A stretch of 64,000 bases of DNA from Lysinibacillus mangiferihumi (GTDB taxonomy: Bacteria; Bacillota; Bacilli; Bacillales_A; Planococcaceae), in assembly GCF_003049665.1 (NCBI RefSeq), contig NZ_PYWM01000023.1, forward strand, positions 1-64,000. The letters run 5' to 3'. The notes below the pieces were generated by a model that worked only from the letters and a program-made list of their open reading frames with translations, did no database searches and was not told the DNA's origin. The translations under genes were made by a program, and so were the position numbers. Within the stretch, counting starts at the first letter, position 1. Each line of letters starts with the position of its first letter. This document shows positions 1 through 8,500 of the stretch, piece after piece.

Positions 1-51
1 GGGCTGAAAAGTCTGCAAGTTCGTTACGAAACTTTGCGTTACTCATCTTAA
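1..51 (+). CDS. C-terminal tail of group II intron reverse transcriptase/maturase (partial)
   Basis: Only the last 16 codons and the TAA (49-51) are present, ending in VRYETLRYSS. The assignment rests mainly on position: the frame stops just before the domain V and VI RNA structures, as in group II introns that carry their protein in domain IV. The protein would supply reverse transcriptase and maturase functions. No domain can be checked from this fragment. Confidence 0.5.
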   Translation, partial: GLKSLQVRYETLRYSS

Positions 52-126
52 TTGAACCGCCGTATACGGAACCGTACGTACGGTGGTGTGAGAGGTCGGG
101 AGTTAATCACTCCCTCCTACTCGATT
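1..126 (+). mobile_element. 3' end of a group II intron (partial)
   Basis: The window opens inside a group II intron. After the reading frame that stops at 49-51 comes a domain V-like hairpin (about 53-87, with CCGCCGTATAC paired to GTACGTACGGTGG) and a short domain VI-like hairpin (about 93-117, GGGAGT paired to ACTCCC). The CTACTCGAT end at 117-125 is typical of bacterial group II introns. The exact 3' splice boundary (124-126) is inferred. The 5' part and most of the intron-encoded protein lie outside the window. Confidence 0.75.
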
Positions 127-197
127 ATGCCGTTGTTGCCCGCGTCTTACATTATGTGCTGTTCTGAGCTGGAGTCACCGCCTTCGCTACCAACAAC
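127..197 (+). repeat. Dispersed intergenic repeat next to the intron
   Basis: The sequence right after the intron (ATGCCGTTGTTG, then GAGTCACCG and CTTCGCTACCA) matches in order the reverse complement of 49160-49222 in this window, allowing for mismatches and small indels. It looks like a diverged copy of a short dispersed repeat into which, or beside which, the intron inserted. Confidence 0.55.
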
Positions 198-489
198 TAG
201 TGAATACTTCCATTTTTTTGCAAATAGCCAAGTTCTCATAATAGCAAAAATTTACGAACAGCTTTCCTCTGTTCCTTAAATTTTTTGAGTTATGTCCCAG
301 CCTCTTATTACAATTTAACAAGAAGATGTATATGCTCGGCCCTCGCTTGAATAATAACCAAGTACAAGGGGAGTAATAGTTTTTTTGCGAAAAAATGTGA
401 AAAAACTTATGATTTGCAAGTATATTGAAAATGCATTGTGACATACTAAAGTGAAACTGATTATTGTTTTTATAAAAAGGAGTAGTACA
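198..489. other. Intergenic stretch without a convincing gene
   Basis: No reading frame here has a ribosome binding site or recognisable protein features. Positions 290-309 (TTATGTCCCAGCC core) recur almost unchanged at 49270-49289, next to the other copy of the dispersed repeat. A purine-rich ribosome binding site for the next small gene lies at about 476-481. Confidence 0.5.
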
Positions 490-672
490 ATGCGTATTTT
501 CGGTATGTTTGTAGCCATTATCGCAAGTGCATTTATGGCTGTTGGAATTGCTGAGTATTATGATCAGCCATATGATTGGTATTTAGTATTTTTCATGATT
601 CTTATTGGATTTTTTATTCATACCATTATTTTAATAGTAGAATCTGAATACAGTGAGGAAAATGAAGTATAA
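490..672 (+). CDS. Small two-helix membrane protein, function unknown
   Basis: A 60-residue product starting MRIFGMFVAI. It has a hydrophobic segment at about 2-20, a short polar loop containing YYDQPYDWY, a second hydrophobic segment at about 27-50 and an acidic tail ending in SEENEV, so it is probably an integral membrane protein with two helices. The start is chosen because AAAAAGGAG lies 6-10 bases upstream; a frame-compatible ATG at 451 has no such signal. It is followed directly by a strong bidirectional terminator shared with hemQ. I do not recognise the family. Confidence 0.6.
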   Translation: MRIFGMFVAIIASAFMAVGIAEYYDQPYDWYLVFFMILIGFFIHTIILIVESEYSEENEV

Positions 673-710
673 AAAATGCGAGCCCATTTGATATGGACTC
701 GCATTTTTTT
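671..710. terminator. Bidirectional terminator between the small membrane gene and hemQ
   Basis: AAAAAATGCGAG pairs with CTCGCATTTTTTT around a short loop, with a second CCA/TGG helix inside. A-runs and T-runs on both sides suit termination in both directions. Confidence 0.85.
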
Positions 711-1461
711 ATTTAACTGATAGGAAATTAACCAATTTTTCGTTATTAAGTAGGTTGCCGACGAAAAATTCACCGAACTCACCGTAACGAGCAGAAACTT
801 CGTCAAAACGCATTTCATAAACGAGTTTTTTGAACTGTAATACGTCATCTGCAAATAGTGTAACGCCCCATTCGTGGTCATCAAAACCTACAGAACCAGT
901 GATAATTTGTTTTACTTTACCAGCATAGCCGCGACCAATCATACCGTGAGAACGCATTAAAGACTTACGCTCGTCCATTGATAGCATATACCAGTTATCA
1001 TTCCCTTGGCGACGTTTGTCCATTGGATAGAAGCAAACATACTTAGAACGAGGTAGTTCAGGGTATAGACGTGCACGGACATGTGGATTTTGGTATGGGT
1101 CTTCGTTTGATTCGCCAGCTAAGTAGTTTGAAAGCTCAACAACAGATACATAAGAATATGTAGGAATAGTAAAATCAGCAATAGCTAATTTATTAAATTC
1201 CGCTTCCAGCTCTTGTAATTCATCCATTGTTTCGCGTAATGTCATAATCATAAAGTCGGCCTTTTGACCAACAATCGCGTAGAAAGCATGAGCACCTGTT
1301 TTAGCAACATCTGCTTCATTTAACTTTTCTAAATAAGCAATAAATTCTTCAACTGCTGCTTGACGTTCTTCTGCGGATACAAGTTTCCAAGAAGCCCAGT
1401 CAATTGAGCGGAAATCATGTAAAGCGTACCAACCGTCTAATGTAATTGCTGCTTCATTCAT
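709..1461 (-). CDS. hemQ: Coproheme decarboxylase HemQ/ChdC
   Basis: A 250-residue protein of the chlorite-dismutase-like family. In Firmicutes this enzyme carries out the last step of the coproporphyrin-dependent haem pathway: peroxide-dependent oxidative decarboxylation of coproheme III to haem b. The YPMDKRR segment supplies the expected catalytic tyrosine (Y145) and RSHGMIGR the proximal haem-ligand histidine (H172), close to Y147/H174 of characterised homologues. The ATG at 1461 is preferred over the in-frame TTG at 1467 because AAGGAG then lies 10 bases upstream. It is divergent from lipL, as ywfI and ywfL are near neighbours in B. subtilis. Confidence 0.95.
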   Translation of the reverse strand: MNEAAITLDGWYALHDFRSIDWASWKLVSAEERQAAVEEFIAYLEKLNEADVAKTGAHAFYAIVGQKADFMIMTLRETMDELQELEAEFNKLAIADFTIPTYSYVSVVELSNYLAGESNEDPYQNPHVRARLYPELPRSKYVCFYPMDKRRQGNDNWYMLSMDERKSLMRSHGMIGRGYAGKVKQIITGSVGFDDHEWGVTLFADDVLQFKKLVYEMRFDEVSARYGEFGEFFVGNLLNNEKLVNFLSVK

Positions 1462-1555
1462 ATGCAAAGCACTCCTTTATAAGTGAAAATCATTCTTAAT
1501 TTAGTTTATCATAGTTTGTACGAAATCCCTAAGTTCATGATTGATTTTCACGAAT

Positions 1556-1583
1556 TTGACACCATCTATGGATAATGTATGCT
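1556..1583 (+). promoter_or_regulatory. Sigma-A-type promoter for lipL
   Basis: TTGACA (1556-1561) and TATGCT (1578-1583) are 16 bases apart, about 40 bases before the lipL start. Confidence 0.55.
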
Positions 1584-1622
1584 AAAGAGAAAAGATGATG
1601 GAAATAGAGGAGCTTTAAAAAC

Positions 1623-2462
1623 ATGAACAGTAATTTACAACAGCCAATTTGGCGTTTTTATGATCAATCTATCAGCTTGAAAAATAGCAGCCCCCTTGAA
1701 TCATTTGCAACAGATGATACATTATGTCAATTGGTAGGACAGCTAGTTTCCCCACCGACTATCCGTACATGGGTACATAATGCGTCAGTTGTACTTGGTA
1801 TTCAAGATCATCGGTTACCTCATGTACAGCAAGGCATGAAGTTGCTTGAGAAGCAGGGCTATCATCCCATTGTGCGCAATTCAGGTGGTCTTGCCGTTGT
1901 GTTGGATGAAGGGATACTGAATATATCAGTTGTTTTATCTGAACAAACAAAAGCCATAGGCATTAATGATGGCTATGATGTCATGGTTGCGCTGATTAAA
2001 GCACTATTTCCTGAAGCCGCTGATAAAATCCAAGCCTATGAAATTGTCGGCTCCTATTGCCCAGGTTCCTATGATTTAAGTATTGAAGGCAAGAAATTTG
2101 CAGGTATTTCCCAAAGACGATTACGACAAGGTGTAGCAGTGCAAATTTATTTATGTATTGAAGGAAGCGGTGCGGAGCGTGCAGCACTAATTCGTGATTT
2201 TTACGCTGAAAGTTTACAAGGAGAGGTAACGAAATTTACGTATCCTCATATACTACCAGATGTAATGGCTTCGCTAAGTGAATTAGTGGATGCCTCTTTA
2301 ACAGTCAAAGACGTAGTTATTCGTTTACAGCAAATGCTGCATACAATGGCTGAAGAAGTTCGTTTAGAGCCATTTCACGATGAAGAATTACCATTATATG
2401 CATTTTATTTACAACGAGTATTAGAGCGAAATGCCAAAATGCTTGCGTTGAAGTCATTGTAA
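1623..2462 (+). CDS. lipL: Octanoyl-[GcvH]:protein N-octanoyltransferase LipL
   Basis: A 279-residue protein of the BPL/LplA/LipB fold. In the Bacillus pathway LipM octanoylates GcvH and LipL moves the octanoyl group on to the E2 subunits of 2-oxoacid dehydrogenases by amidotransfer. The segment GSYCPGSYDLS contains the expected nucleophilic cysteine (C146), followed by GKKFAGISQRR, which is typical of LipL. RNSGGLAVV is the lipoate-ligase-family RRxGGG-like loop. An AGAGGAGC ribosome binding site precedes the ATG. It lies beside hemQ and rsfA as in B. subtilis (ywfL). Confidence 0.92.
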   Translation: MNSNLQQPIWRFYDQSISLKNSSPLESFATDDTLCQLVGQLVSPPTIRTWVHNASVVLGIQDHRLPHVQQGMKLLEKQGYHPIVRNSGGLAVVLDEGILNISVVLSEQTKAIGINDGYDVMVALIKALFPEAADKIQAYEIVGSYCPGSYDLSIEGKKFAGISQRRLRQGVAVQIYLCIEGSGAERAALIRDFYAESLQGEVTKFTYPHILPDVMASLSELVDASLTVKDVVIRLQQMLHTMAEEVRLEPFHDEELPLYAFYLQRVLERNAKMLALKSL

Positions 2463-2483
2463 TCACAATTTCTAGCAAAAAAA

Positions 2484-2520
2484 GGCGATGGTGCTAACTA
2501 AGCACATCGCCATTTTCTTT
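2484..2520. terminator. lipL terminator embedded in the end of rsfA
   Basis: GGCGATG-TGCT (2484-2495, one bulged G) pairs with AGCACATCGCC (2501-2511), with an A-run before and a T-rich tract after. It serves lipL and overlaps the last codons of convergent rsfA. Confidence 0.8.
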
Positions 2521-3144
2521 TTGATAGGTTGGACCACTAACAACTAAATTTCCGTTTTTCTCCATTTTAAAAACAGGCGCAATACGTTCTTCCTCTTCAT
2601 CTAGGGTTACAAGGCGTCTAGCGCGGTTCATAATTTGTACAAACTGCTCATAATCTTTACGAATTGCACGATTTTCTTCTTCAAGCTGCGCAATGGTTTT
2701 CTCTAGCTTTTTATTTTTCTCGGATGTTACGTGCACAAGTTGTCTCCATTTTGAAGACTCATTCCCTATTTCACCAGAATGTTGTAAACGTAGTAAATAT
2801 GCTATGACAATATCAAGAGATAGAGCAGATAAAGGAATTGACTTGCTATCTGTATCACTATTATTTATTGTAAACATACTTGTGGAACGACGTCTTGCTG
2901 GTGCACCCAACACTCGCATTCTCTCTTTTCTTTCTTTTTTCGCCTCAGCTAGTTGCTCCTCATAAGCTTTACGAACAACTGCATTCCAACGGAAACCACA
3001 TGCAGCAGCCGTACGATTTAACGCATCACCAGCTTCTTCAAAAGCATTTAATTGTGTACTACCTTCCGTTACGTGACGAATTACTGCCTCTGCTAGCAAT
3101 TCATCATTTTCTTCTAACCAAGCATCTTGTCTTACTTTACTCAT
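2494..3144 (-). CDS. rsfA: RsfA-family prespore-specific transcriptional regulator
   Basis: A 216-residue protein. Residues about 1-75 form the Myb/SANT-like DNA-binding region of the RsfA family ([17 protein letters not shown], then [14 protein letters not shown]). About 120-180 is a charged probable coiled coil ([20 protein letters not shown]). In B. subtilis RsfA is made in the forespore and tunes sigma-F-dependent genes. A GGGAGGA site precedes the ATG. The position next to lipL matches B. subtilis ywfN. The last codons form part of the lipL terminator hairpin. Confidence 0.92.
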   Translation of the reverse strand: MSKVRQDAWLEENDELLAEAVIRHVTEGSTQLNAFEEAGDALNRTAAACGFRWNAVVRKAYEEQLAEAKKERKERMRVLGAPARRRSTSMFTINNSDTDSKSIPLSALSLDIVIAYLLRLQHSGEIGNESSKWRQLVHVTSEKNKKLEKTIAQLEEENRAIRKDYEQFVQIMNRARRLVTLDEEEERIAPVFKMEKNGNLVVSGPTYQKENGDVLS

Positions 3145-3189
3145 TATAATATCCTCCCACCTTTATTTGGAATTTCTTTATTTATGTCT

Positions 3190-3218
3190 AGCATGACCAA
3201 TCTTTTAACCTTTTATTC
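3190..3218 (-). promoter_or_regulatory. Forespore (sigma-G/sigma-F-type) promoter for rsfA
   Basis: On the minus strand GAATA (3218-3214) is followed after 15 bases by GGTCATGCT (3198-3190). This fits the sigma-G -35 pattern GHATR and eight of nine positions of the GGNNANAMT -10, and agrees with the forespore expression known for rsfA. Confidence 0.5.
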
Positions 3219-3376
3219 ATCTATGTGAAAGGAATTATGCTTGAATACAAGGGGAATAATACGATACAATACCGTTTGTAGGTTTGTGCGTATGCTACAT
3301 ACTTAAATATGTGAAGGTTATGCGGACATTAGAAAATTTTATTGAAAAATACTATATAGAAAGGGTTGTTGACAAA

Positions 3377-3604
3377 ATGGCAAACGAATTTAAAGTTTGC
3401 GATGAATGTCAGGCCGTTAACTTAAAAACGTTAATTCCAAAATTAAAGGAAATCGATCCTGATGCAACCATCGAAATTGGCTGTCACTCTTATTGTGGCC
3501 CAGGTCGTAAAAAAACATTTACATTTGTAAATAGTCGCCCTGTTGCTGCATTAACGGAAGAAGAACTAATGGAAAAAGTTTTAGCTAAATTAAAAAATAA
3601 GTAA
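3377..3604 (+). CDS. DUF1450 (YuzB-like) small cysteine-containing protein
   Basis: A 75-residue protein of the DUF1450 family, function unknown. It has a CDECQ pair near the N-terminus and [14 protein letters not shown] in the middle; four cysteines in this spacing suggest a thiol or metal site. The start MANEFKVC is chosen for family length; AAAGGG lies 11-16 bases upstream. Upstream in-frame starts at 3284 and 3320 would add about 31 unrelated residues. It stands alone, with its own terminator, between rsfA and the HD hydrolase. Confidence 0.8.
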   Translation: MANEFKVCDECQAVNLKTLIPKLKEIDPDATIEIGCHSYCGPGRKKTFTFVNSRPVAALTEEELMEKVLAKLKNK

Positions 3605-3610
3605 TAAAAG

Positions 3611-3640
3611 ACTATCTTCACACGGCTGAAGGTAGTTTTT
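3611..3640 (+). terminator. Terminator after the DUF1450 gene
   Basis: ACTATCTTCA and TGAAGGTAGT form a 10-bp stem (one G-T pair) followed by five T residues. Confidence 0.8.
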
Positions 3641-3786
3641 GTTTGTTTTAGGACGATAATAACCTGTATGAAGTGGAAATTACGTTTAATTAGGTTGATA
3701 GGCTCTATAATTACAGTGTAATCTCTATGCTAGTTCTATAATGTTTGCATATAATAGAAGAAAGATGAAATGGAGGTGCTGTACAA

Positions 3787-5091
3787 ATGACACATTATGC
3801 AAAGGCAAAATTACAAGAAGAAAAAGTATTTAAAGATCCTGTACATCGTTATGTACATGTACGAGATCAAGTTATTTGGGATTTAGTAGGAACAAGAGAA
3901 TTTCAACGTTTGCGTAGAATTCGCCAACTAGGCACTACGTTTTTAGTATTCCACGGAGCAGAGCATAGTCGCTTTAGTCATTCACTTGGTGTTTATGAAA
4001 TTGTGCGTCGTATTATCGATGATGTTTTTGTAGGTCGCCCTGATTGGGATGAAGACGAGCGACTGCTAGTGCTTTGTGCAGCCCTATTACATGATTTAGG
4101 ACATGGTCCATTTTCACATGCATTTGAAAATGTGTTTGAGTTAGATCATGAATTTTACACAAGACAAATTTTGCTTGGGGATACGGAAGTACATGCAGTG
4201 CTAAAAAAAGTTGCACCCAATTTTCCTGAAAAAGTATCACAAGTAATTGAAAAAACGTATCCGAACAAGCAAGTCATAAGTTTAATATCAAGCCAAATCG
4301 ATGCGGATCGTATGGATTACTTACAACGTGACGCCTATTTTACAGGTGTAAGCTATGGTCATTTTGATATGGAACGTATATTACGTGTCATGCGCCCACG
4401 TAAAAATCAAGTAGTAATTAAAGCAACAGGTATGCATGCTGTAGAAGATTATATTATGAGTCGCTATCAAATGTACTTACAAATCTATTTCCATCCTGTA
4501 TCGCGAAGTGCAGAAGTAATTTTGAATAATATTTTAAAGCGAGCGAAGCAATTAAGCAATGCAGGCTATAAGTTTAAGCATGAGCCCACACATTTTTTGG
4601 CATTTTTCAAAAATACGATTACGTTGGAAGATTACCTTGCCCTAGATGAAAGTATTTTGTTTACATATTTTCAATTATGGATGCAAGAGGATGATGCGAT
4701 ATTAAGTGATTTAAGTCGCCGTTTTGTGAATCGTAAGCTATTCCAATACATTGATTTAGATCCGGGAGTAGAACTTGAGAAATATCAAAAGTTACAAGCG
4801 TTATTTAAACAAGCAGACATCAATCCAGACTACTACCTTGTCCATGACACAACGGCAGATCTTCCTTACGATTTTTATCGACCAGGTGAGGAAGAAGTAC
4901 GTGTCCCTATCTTTTTAGAAATGAAAAACGGAGAATTACGTGAATTGTCACGCGAATCGATTATCGTTGATTCCATTTCTGGACGCATGAAACGAGATCA
5001 TAAAGTATATTTTCCACTTGATATATTAGAGGACTCTAGTACACAAGCATCAGTGAAACAACAAATTTTAAAGTTATTACAAATACAATGA
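3787..5091 (+). CDS. ywfO: HD-superfamily phosphohydrolase (YwfO-like)
   Basis: A 434-residue HD-domain protein. Metal-binding residues are visible in HSRFSHSLG, in LLHDLGHGPFSHAFE and in the aspartate of SSQIDADRMDYL. The architecture matches YwfO and EF1143-type dNTP triphosphohydrolases, which cleave dNTPs to deoxynucleoside and triphosphate; substrate preference cannot be read from the sequence. GGAGGTG lies 9 bases before the ATG. It closes the conserved hemQ-lipL-rsfA-ywfO block. Confidence 0.88.
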   Translation: MTHYAKAKLQEEKVFKDPVHRYVHVRDQVIWDLVGTREFQRLRRIRQLGTTFLVFHGAEHSRFSHSLGVYEIVRRIIDDVFVGRPDWDEDERLLVLCAALLHDLGHGPFSHAFENVFELDHEFYTRQILLGDTEVHAVLKKVAPNFPEKVSQVIEKTYPNKQVISLISSQIDADRMDYLQRDAYFTGVSYGHFDMERILRVMRPRKNQVVIKATGMHAVEDYIMSRYQMYLQIYFHPVSRSAEVILNNILKRAKQLSNAGYKFKHEPTHFLAFFKNTITLEDYLALDESILFTYFQLWMQEDDAILSDLSRRFVNRKLFQYIDLDPGVELEKYQKLQALFKQADINPDYYLVHDTTADLPYDFYRPGEEEVRVPIFLEMKNGELRELSRESIIVDSISGRMKRDHKVYFPLDILEDSSTQASVKQQILKLLQIQ

Positions 5092-5156
5092 ACATATCAA
5101 GTGTAAATCTATCTAATTTAGTTATATATAAATTACTTGTTTTGTATAAGCAATAC

Positions 5157-5202
5157 AAAAGCACTAAACTCGCTAGAAAATAGTGATGGTTTAGTGCTTT
5201 TT
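5157..5202 (+). terminator. Terminator after ywfO
   Basis: AAAGCACTAAAC pairs with GTTTAGTGCTTT across a 19-base loop and is followed by further T residues. Confidence 0.8.
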
Positions 5203-5424
5203 CTTATGCACAATTACATATTCGATTAGTGAAGATGTCATTAATATAGGAATTGTTAGTGAAAAAAATGGCAATGTTTAGAATTTGTTTAGAATCATTT
5301 TTTATAATGAATGAAAACCAAAAGGGGGTGAGGCCATTCTATTCAGCAAAGGCGTCACACACCAGTTATCGATACAAAAACGGTATGTGTACCGAGTGTA
5401 TGAAGGGTTCTTATGTATCAATGA

Positions 5425-5543
5425 GACGACACGTTATTAGAGGGGAAGAGGGGCAAACCGAACGTTTGTAGCAAAGTTTTCGCATAGTGTGAGAACTTAC
5501 AATGTCGTCCGCAAACACTTTAAGGGATCTCTCTGAACTTAAA
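5425..5543 (+). ncRNA. Candidate structured 5' leader of the adhesin gene
   Basis: A multi-helix fold is visible. GACGACA (5425-5431) pairs perfectly with TGTCGTC (5503-5509). The enclosed segment holds a 5-bp hairpin CAAAC/GTTTG (5454-5468) and a 9-bp hairpin GTTTTCGCA/TGTGAGAAC with a 3-base loop (5476-5496). A further hairpin TTTAAG/CTTAAA (5519-5543) ends just before the AAAGGGAG ribosome binding site of the adhesin gene. The layout suggests a cis-regulatory RNA acting on translation. I cannot match it to a known riboswitch class; GGGCAAACC and GCAAAG recall c-di-GMP-I elements, but the rest does not fit. Confidence 0.4.
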
Positions 5544-5556
5544 AAGGGAGAGAAAC

Positions 5557-8500
5557 ATGAAAAAATTAAATTTAGCAATCATTACATTGTTGCTAGTGTT
5601 CCAAACGGTACTATCACCAATTTCCGTACTTGCAGAAGATACAGGTTCTTCTGTACCTCCAGCAGTTGAAGCTAATAGTGATGAACCTACTTCTAATTCG
5701 CCGGAAACAGGCAATCCAGATGCAACAGTGCCGACACCTAGTGACACAGGCAATCCAGATGCAACAGTGCCGACACCTGGGGAAACAGGTAATCCGGATG
5801 CAACAGTGCCAACACCTGGGGAAACAGGGGAAGTTGATGGGACGGATGCTAATACGGGAGGCACGGATAATTCAACAGTGACACCACCGGAGGAATCTGA
5901 CAAAGTTGACGGAGCTGAAGGTGAAGATGTAGAAGGTAAAGACAATGCGGTAGATGAAAAAACAGATAATTCAACACTTCAGCTATTGAAAGCACCTATA
6001 ACACCAGGTTTACCTGTTGACAGAGATGACCCTAATTTTAAAGAAACAATAACTTTAAAGATTGATAGTAAAGTAGTTTCTGGAACAACAGCGGAAGGTC
6101 GCGTAGGTGACGAAGTTGAATTTAGAGTGGATTTAGAGTTAGCACCAGGACACAAGTATAGTGAAGGTTCTACGTTAACTTATACATTACCAAATCAATT
6201 TAAAAATTTAACAGGCGACACACCATTATTCTATGAAGGTGAACTTATTGGTAATGTAGTTGTTTCAGGTTCAACGGCTACACTTACATTTACTGATAAA
6301 ATTTTAGATGATAGTGGTGCTGGTACTCTTGTGAAAGATGTATTTTACGTAATTAAAGGTACATTACAATCAACAAATAATGAGTGGTCGGAGGATATTG
6401 AAGTTCCAGGTTTTAAAACAATTAAACTGAACTTCCAGCCAAAAGCAAATAGCGGTCAAACGATTACAAAAACAGGTAAAGCAGACCGTGAAGGAATTAA
6501 CAGTGAATTTATTACATGGAAAGTAGATGTAAATACAAATTTAATTGTTAATACAGATAATGATAATACAATATTTACTGATACATTGTCAGGAGAGCAT
6601 AGTTTTGTCGGTAGTCCAACTGTAACTGTACTAAATATATCTCCTAATGGGGAAATAACAGAAGCCGGTTTATTGAATCTTGAACCGAAGCCTTTGTTCG
6701 ACGGAAATAAATTAACAATTAAATTACCGAATAAAGCACATACAGGTTATCGTATTAACTATACAACTCAAATTGGTGACCCTGGTAACGTTGAAAGTGC
6801 AAATTTTGGTAACATAGCTAGCTATAATGAAACGCCAACGAAAGAAGTAAATGTAAAGGTTGGTTTTGGTAAACCTCTAGACAAAGAAAGTAGTGGTCCT
6901 TCTGCTACCGATTTGGCCACATATTGGACAATTAAATACAATTTCAATAAACGTAGTATTCCAGCAGCTAATGCGGAATTAACTGATGTATGGACGGATA
7001 CACAAGTATTAGAAGGATCTGTAGAAGTCTATAAAGAAGATGGTTCTAAAGTTACAAGTGGATACACAGTAGATACTACAAGTAAAACTAATGGTTTTAC
7101 TCTAAAATTTAGTGGTGCTGTAAACGATGCATACGTTATTAAATACAAAACAAGACCAGCTCTTAATATATATCCTACGAGTGACATTCAAGTGGAAAAT
7201 ACTGTAATCCGTAAAGATATGCGGGATAATCCCAAGGTAGCTTACTCAAAATATAGTAGTGAAAGCTTAATATTAGATAAAACTGCTACAGGTGTTGATT
7301 ATACAGCTAAGACAATGTCTTGGGAAATCGAGGCGAATCAAGCGAGGTACACTTTAAAAAAAGATACGATATTTGAAGATACGTATAACGGTTCGCTATT
7401 AAGTTTAACAAACGATTTTATAATCACTGTGGATGGAATACCATTTACTAACTATGAATTAACAAAAGATACCGCTATTGTAGATGGTAAGAATAGAGAA
7501 ACTGGATTTAACATTAAGTTAAATGAAGATGTTAGCGGTGTAATTGTAATTAAGTATACAACTGACTATGATATTAAAGATACTGGTTCAAATAGTCGTG
7601 ATTTCAATAATACAGTAACATTGAAAGATACAGGTGTGTTTAAAGGAATTGCAACAGACACGGATAAGCAAACTATTAAAAATGAACAAAAAACAAACGG
7701 TAAAAAAGATGGTTACTATGATTATGCAACGAAGACATTCCACTGGTATGTAGAGTTAAACTTTAACTATAATACATTTACAAATGCAGTATTTAAAGAT
7801 ACCTTACCAGCATCTCAAAAAGTGACAAGTATTAAAGTAACGAAAGGTACATTAGATAAGTCAGGGAAGTTTGTGCCTGGTTCTAGCGAAGATATTCCTA
7901 TCTCGGAGGACAAACATGAAATTCTGCTTGAATTAGGTCCAATTTCCGTACCATATAAAGTGGAGTATACCTCAGTAGATGCTGATGATGTGTTCCCACA
8001 CGGTTCAGATATTAAAATTAGTAATGAAGCAGCGTTATATGAAGGTACCAGCACTACACCTAATGCAAAGTGGGACAAGGTTGTAACAGTTGAAAATACT
8101 AAAAAGATTTTAGATAAAACGGGTAATCAAGTAGGAGCGTCTCCAAAAATTAACTGGGACTTCAAATTTAACTATGCTCAGTCTCAATTAAACAATATTG
8201 AAATTACTGATATCGTTGGTAAAGATAGTGAAAATAACCCAGAGCAACTTATTTTAAAAGATACATTTAAAGTGTATGAAGTAAGTTTTACAGGTACTAC
8301 AGCAGAAGGTGAGCCAAAGATAACACGTAAGGAAATTACATTACCAGCTGGCGCTTTAGATGTTGATATTGTAGCAGGGACATTTAAATTAAAATTACCT
8401 GATGGTAAAAAAGCATATGATGTTGAGTATTCTACTGTATTTATGGGATCATCAGGTTCCGATGTGGAAAACTATGTAAATGTTGCTTATACAAGTTTAG

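Noticed and set aside
1459-1467. TTG start for hemQ
   Set aside because: It would lie only 4 bases from the ribosome binding site; the ATG two codons later has better spacing.
5253-5471. 72-residue frame upstream of the adhesin
   Set aside because: It overlaps the foldable leader, lacks a ribosome binding site and has no recognisable protein features.
5425-5510. c-di-GMP class I riboswitch call
   Set aside because: Only GGGCAAACC and GCAAAG resemble the class; the GNRA-capped hairpin between them and the downstream helix are not present. Kept as an unassigned leader.
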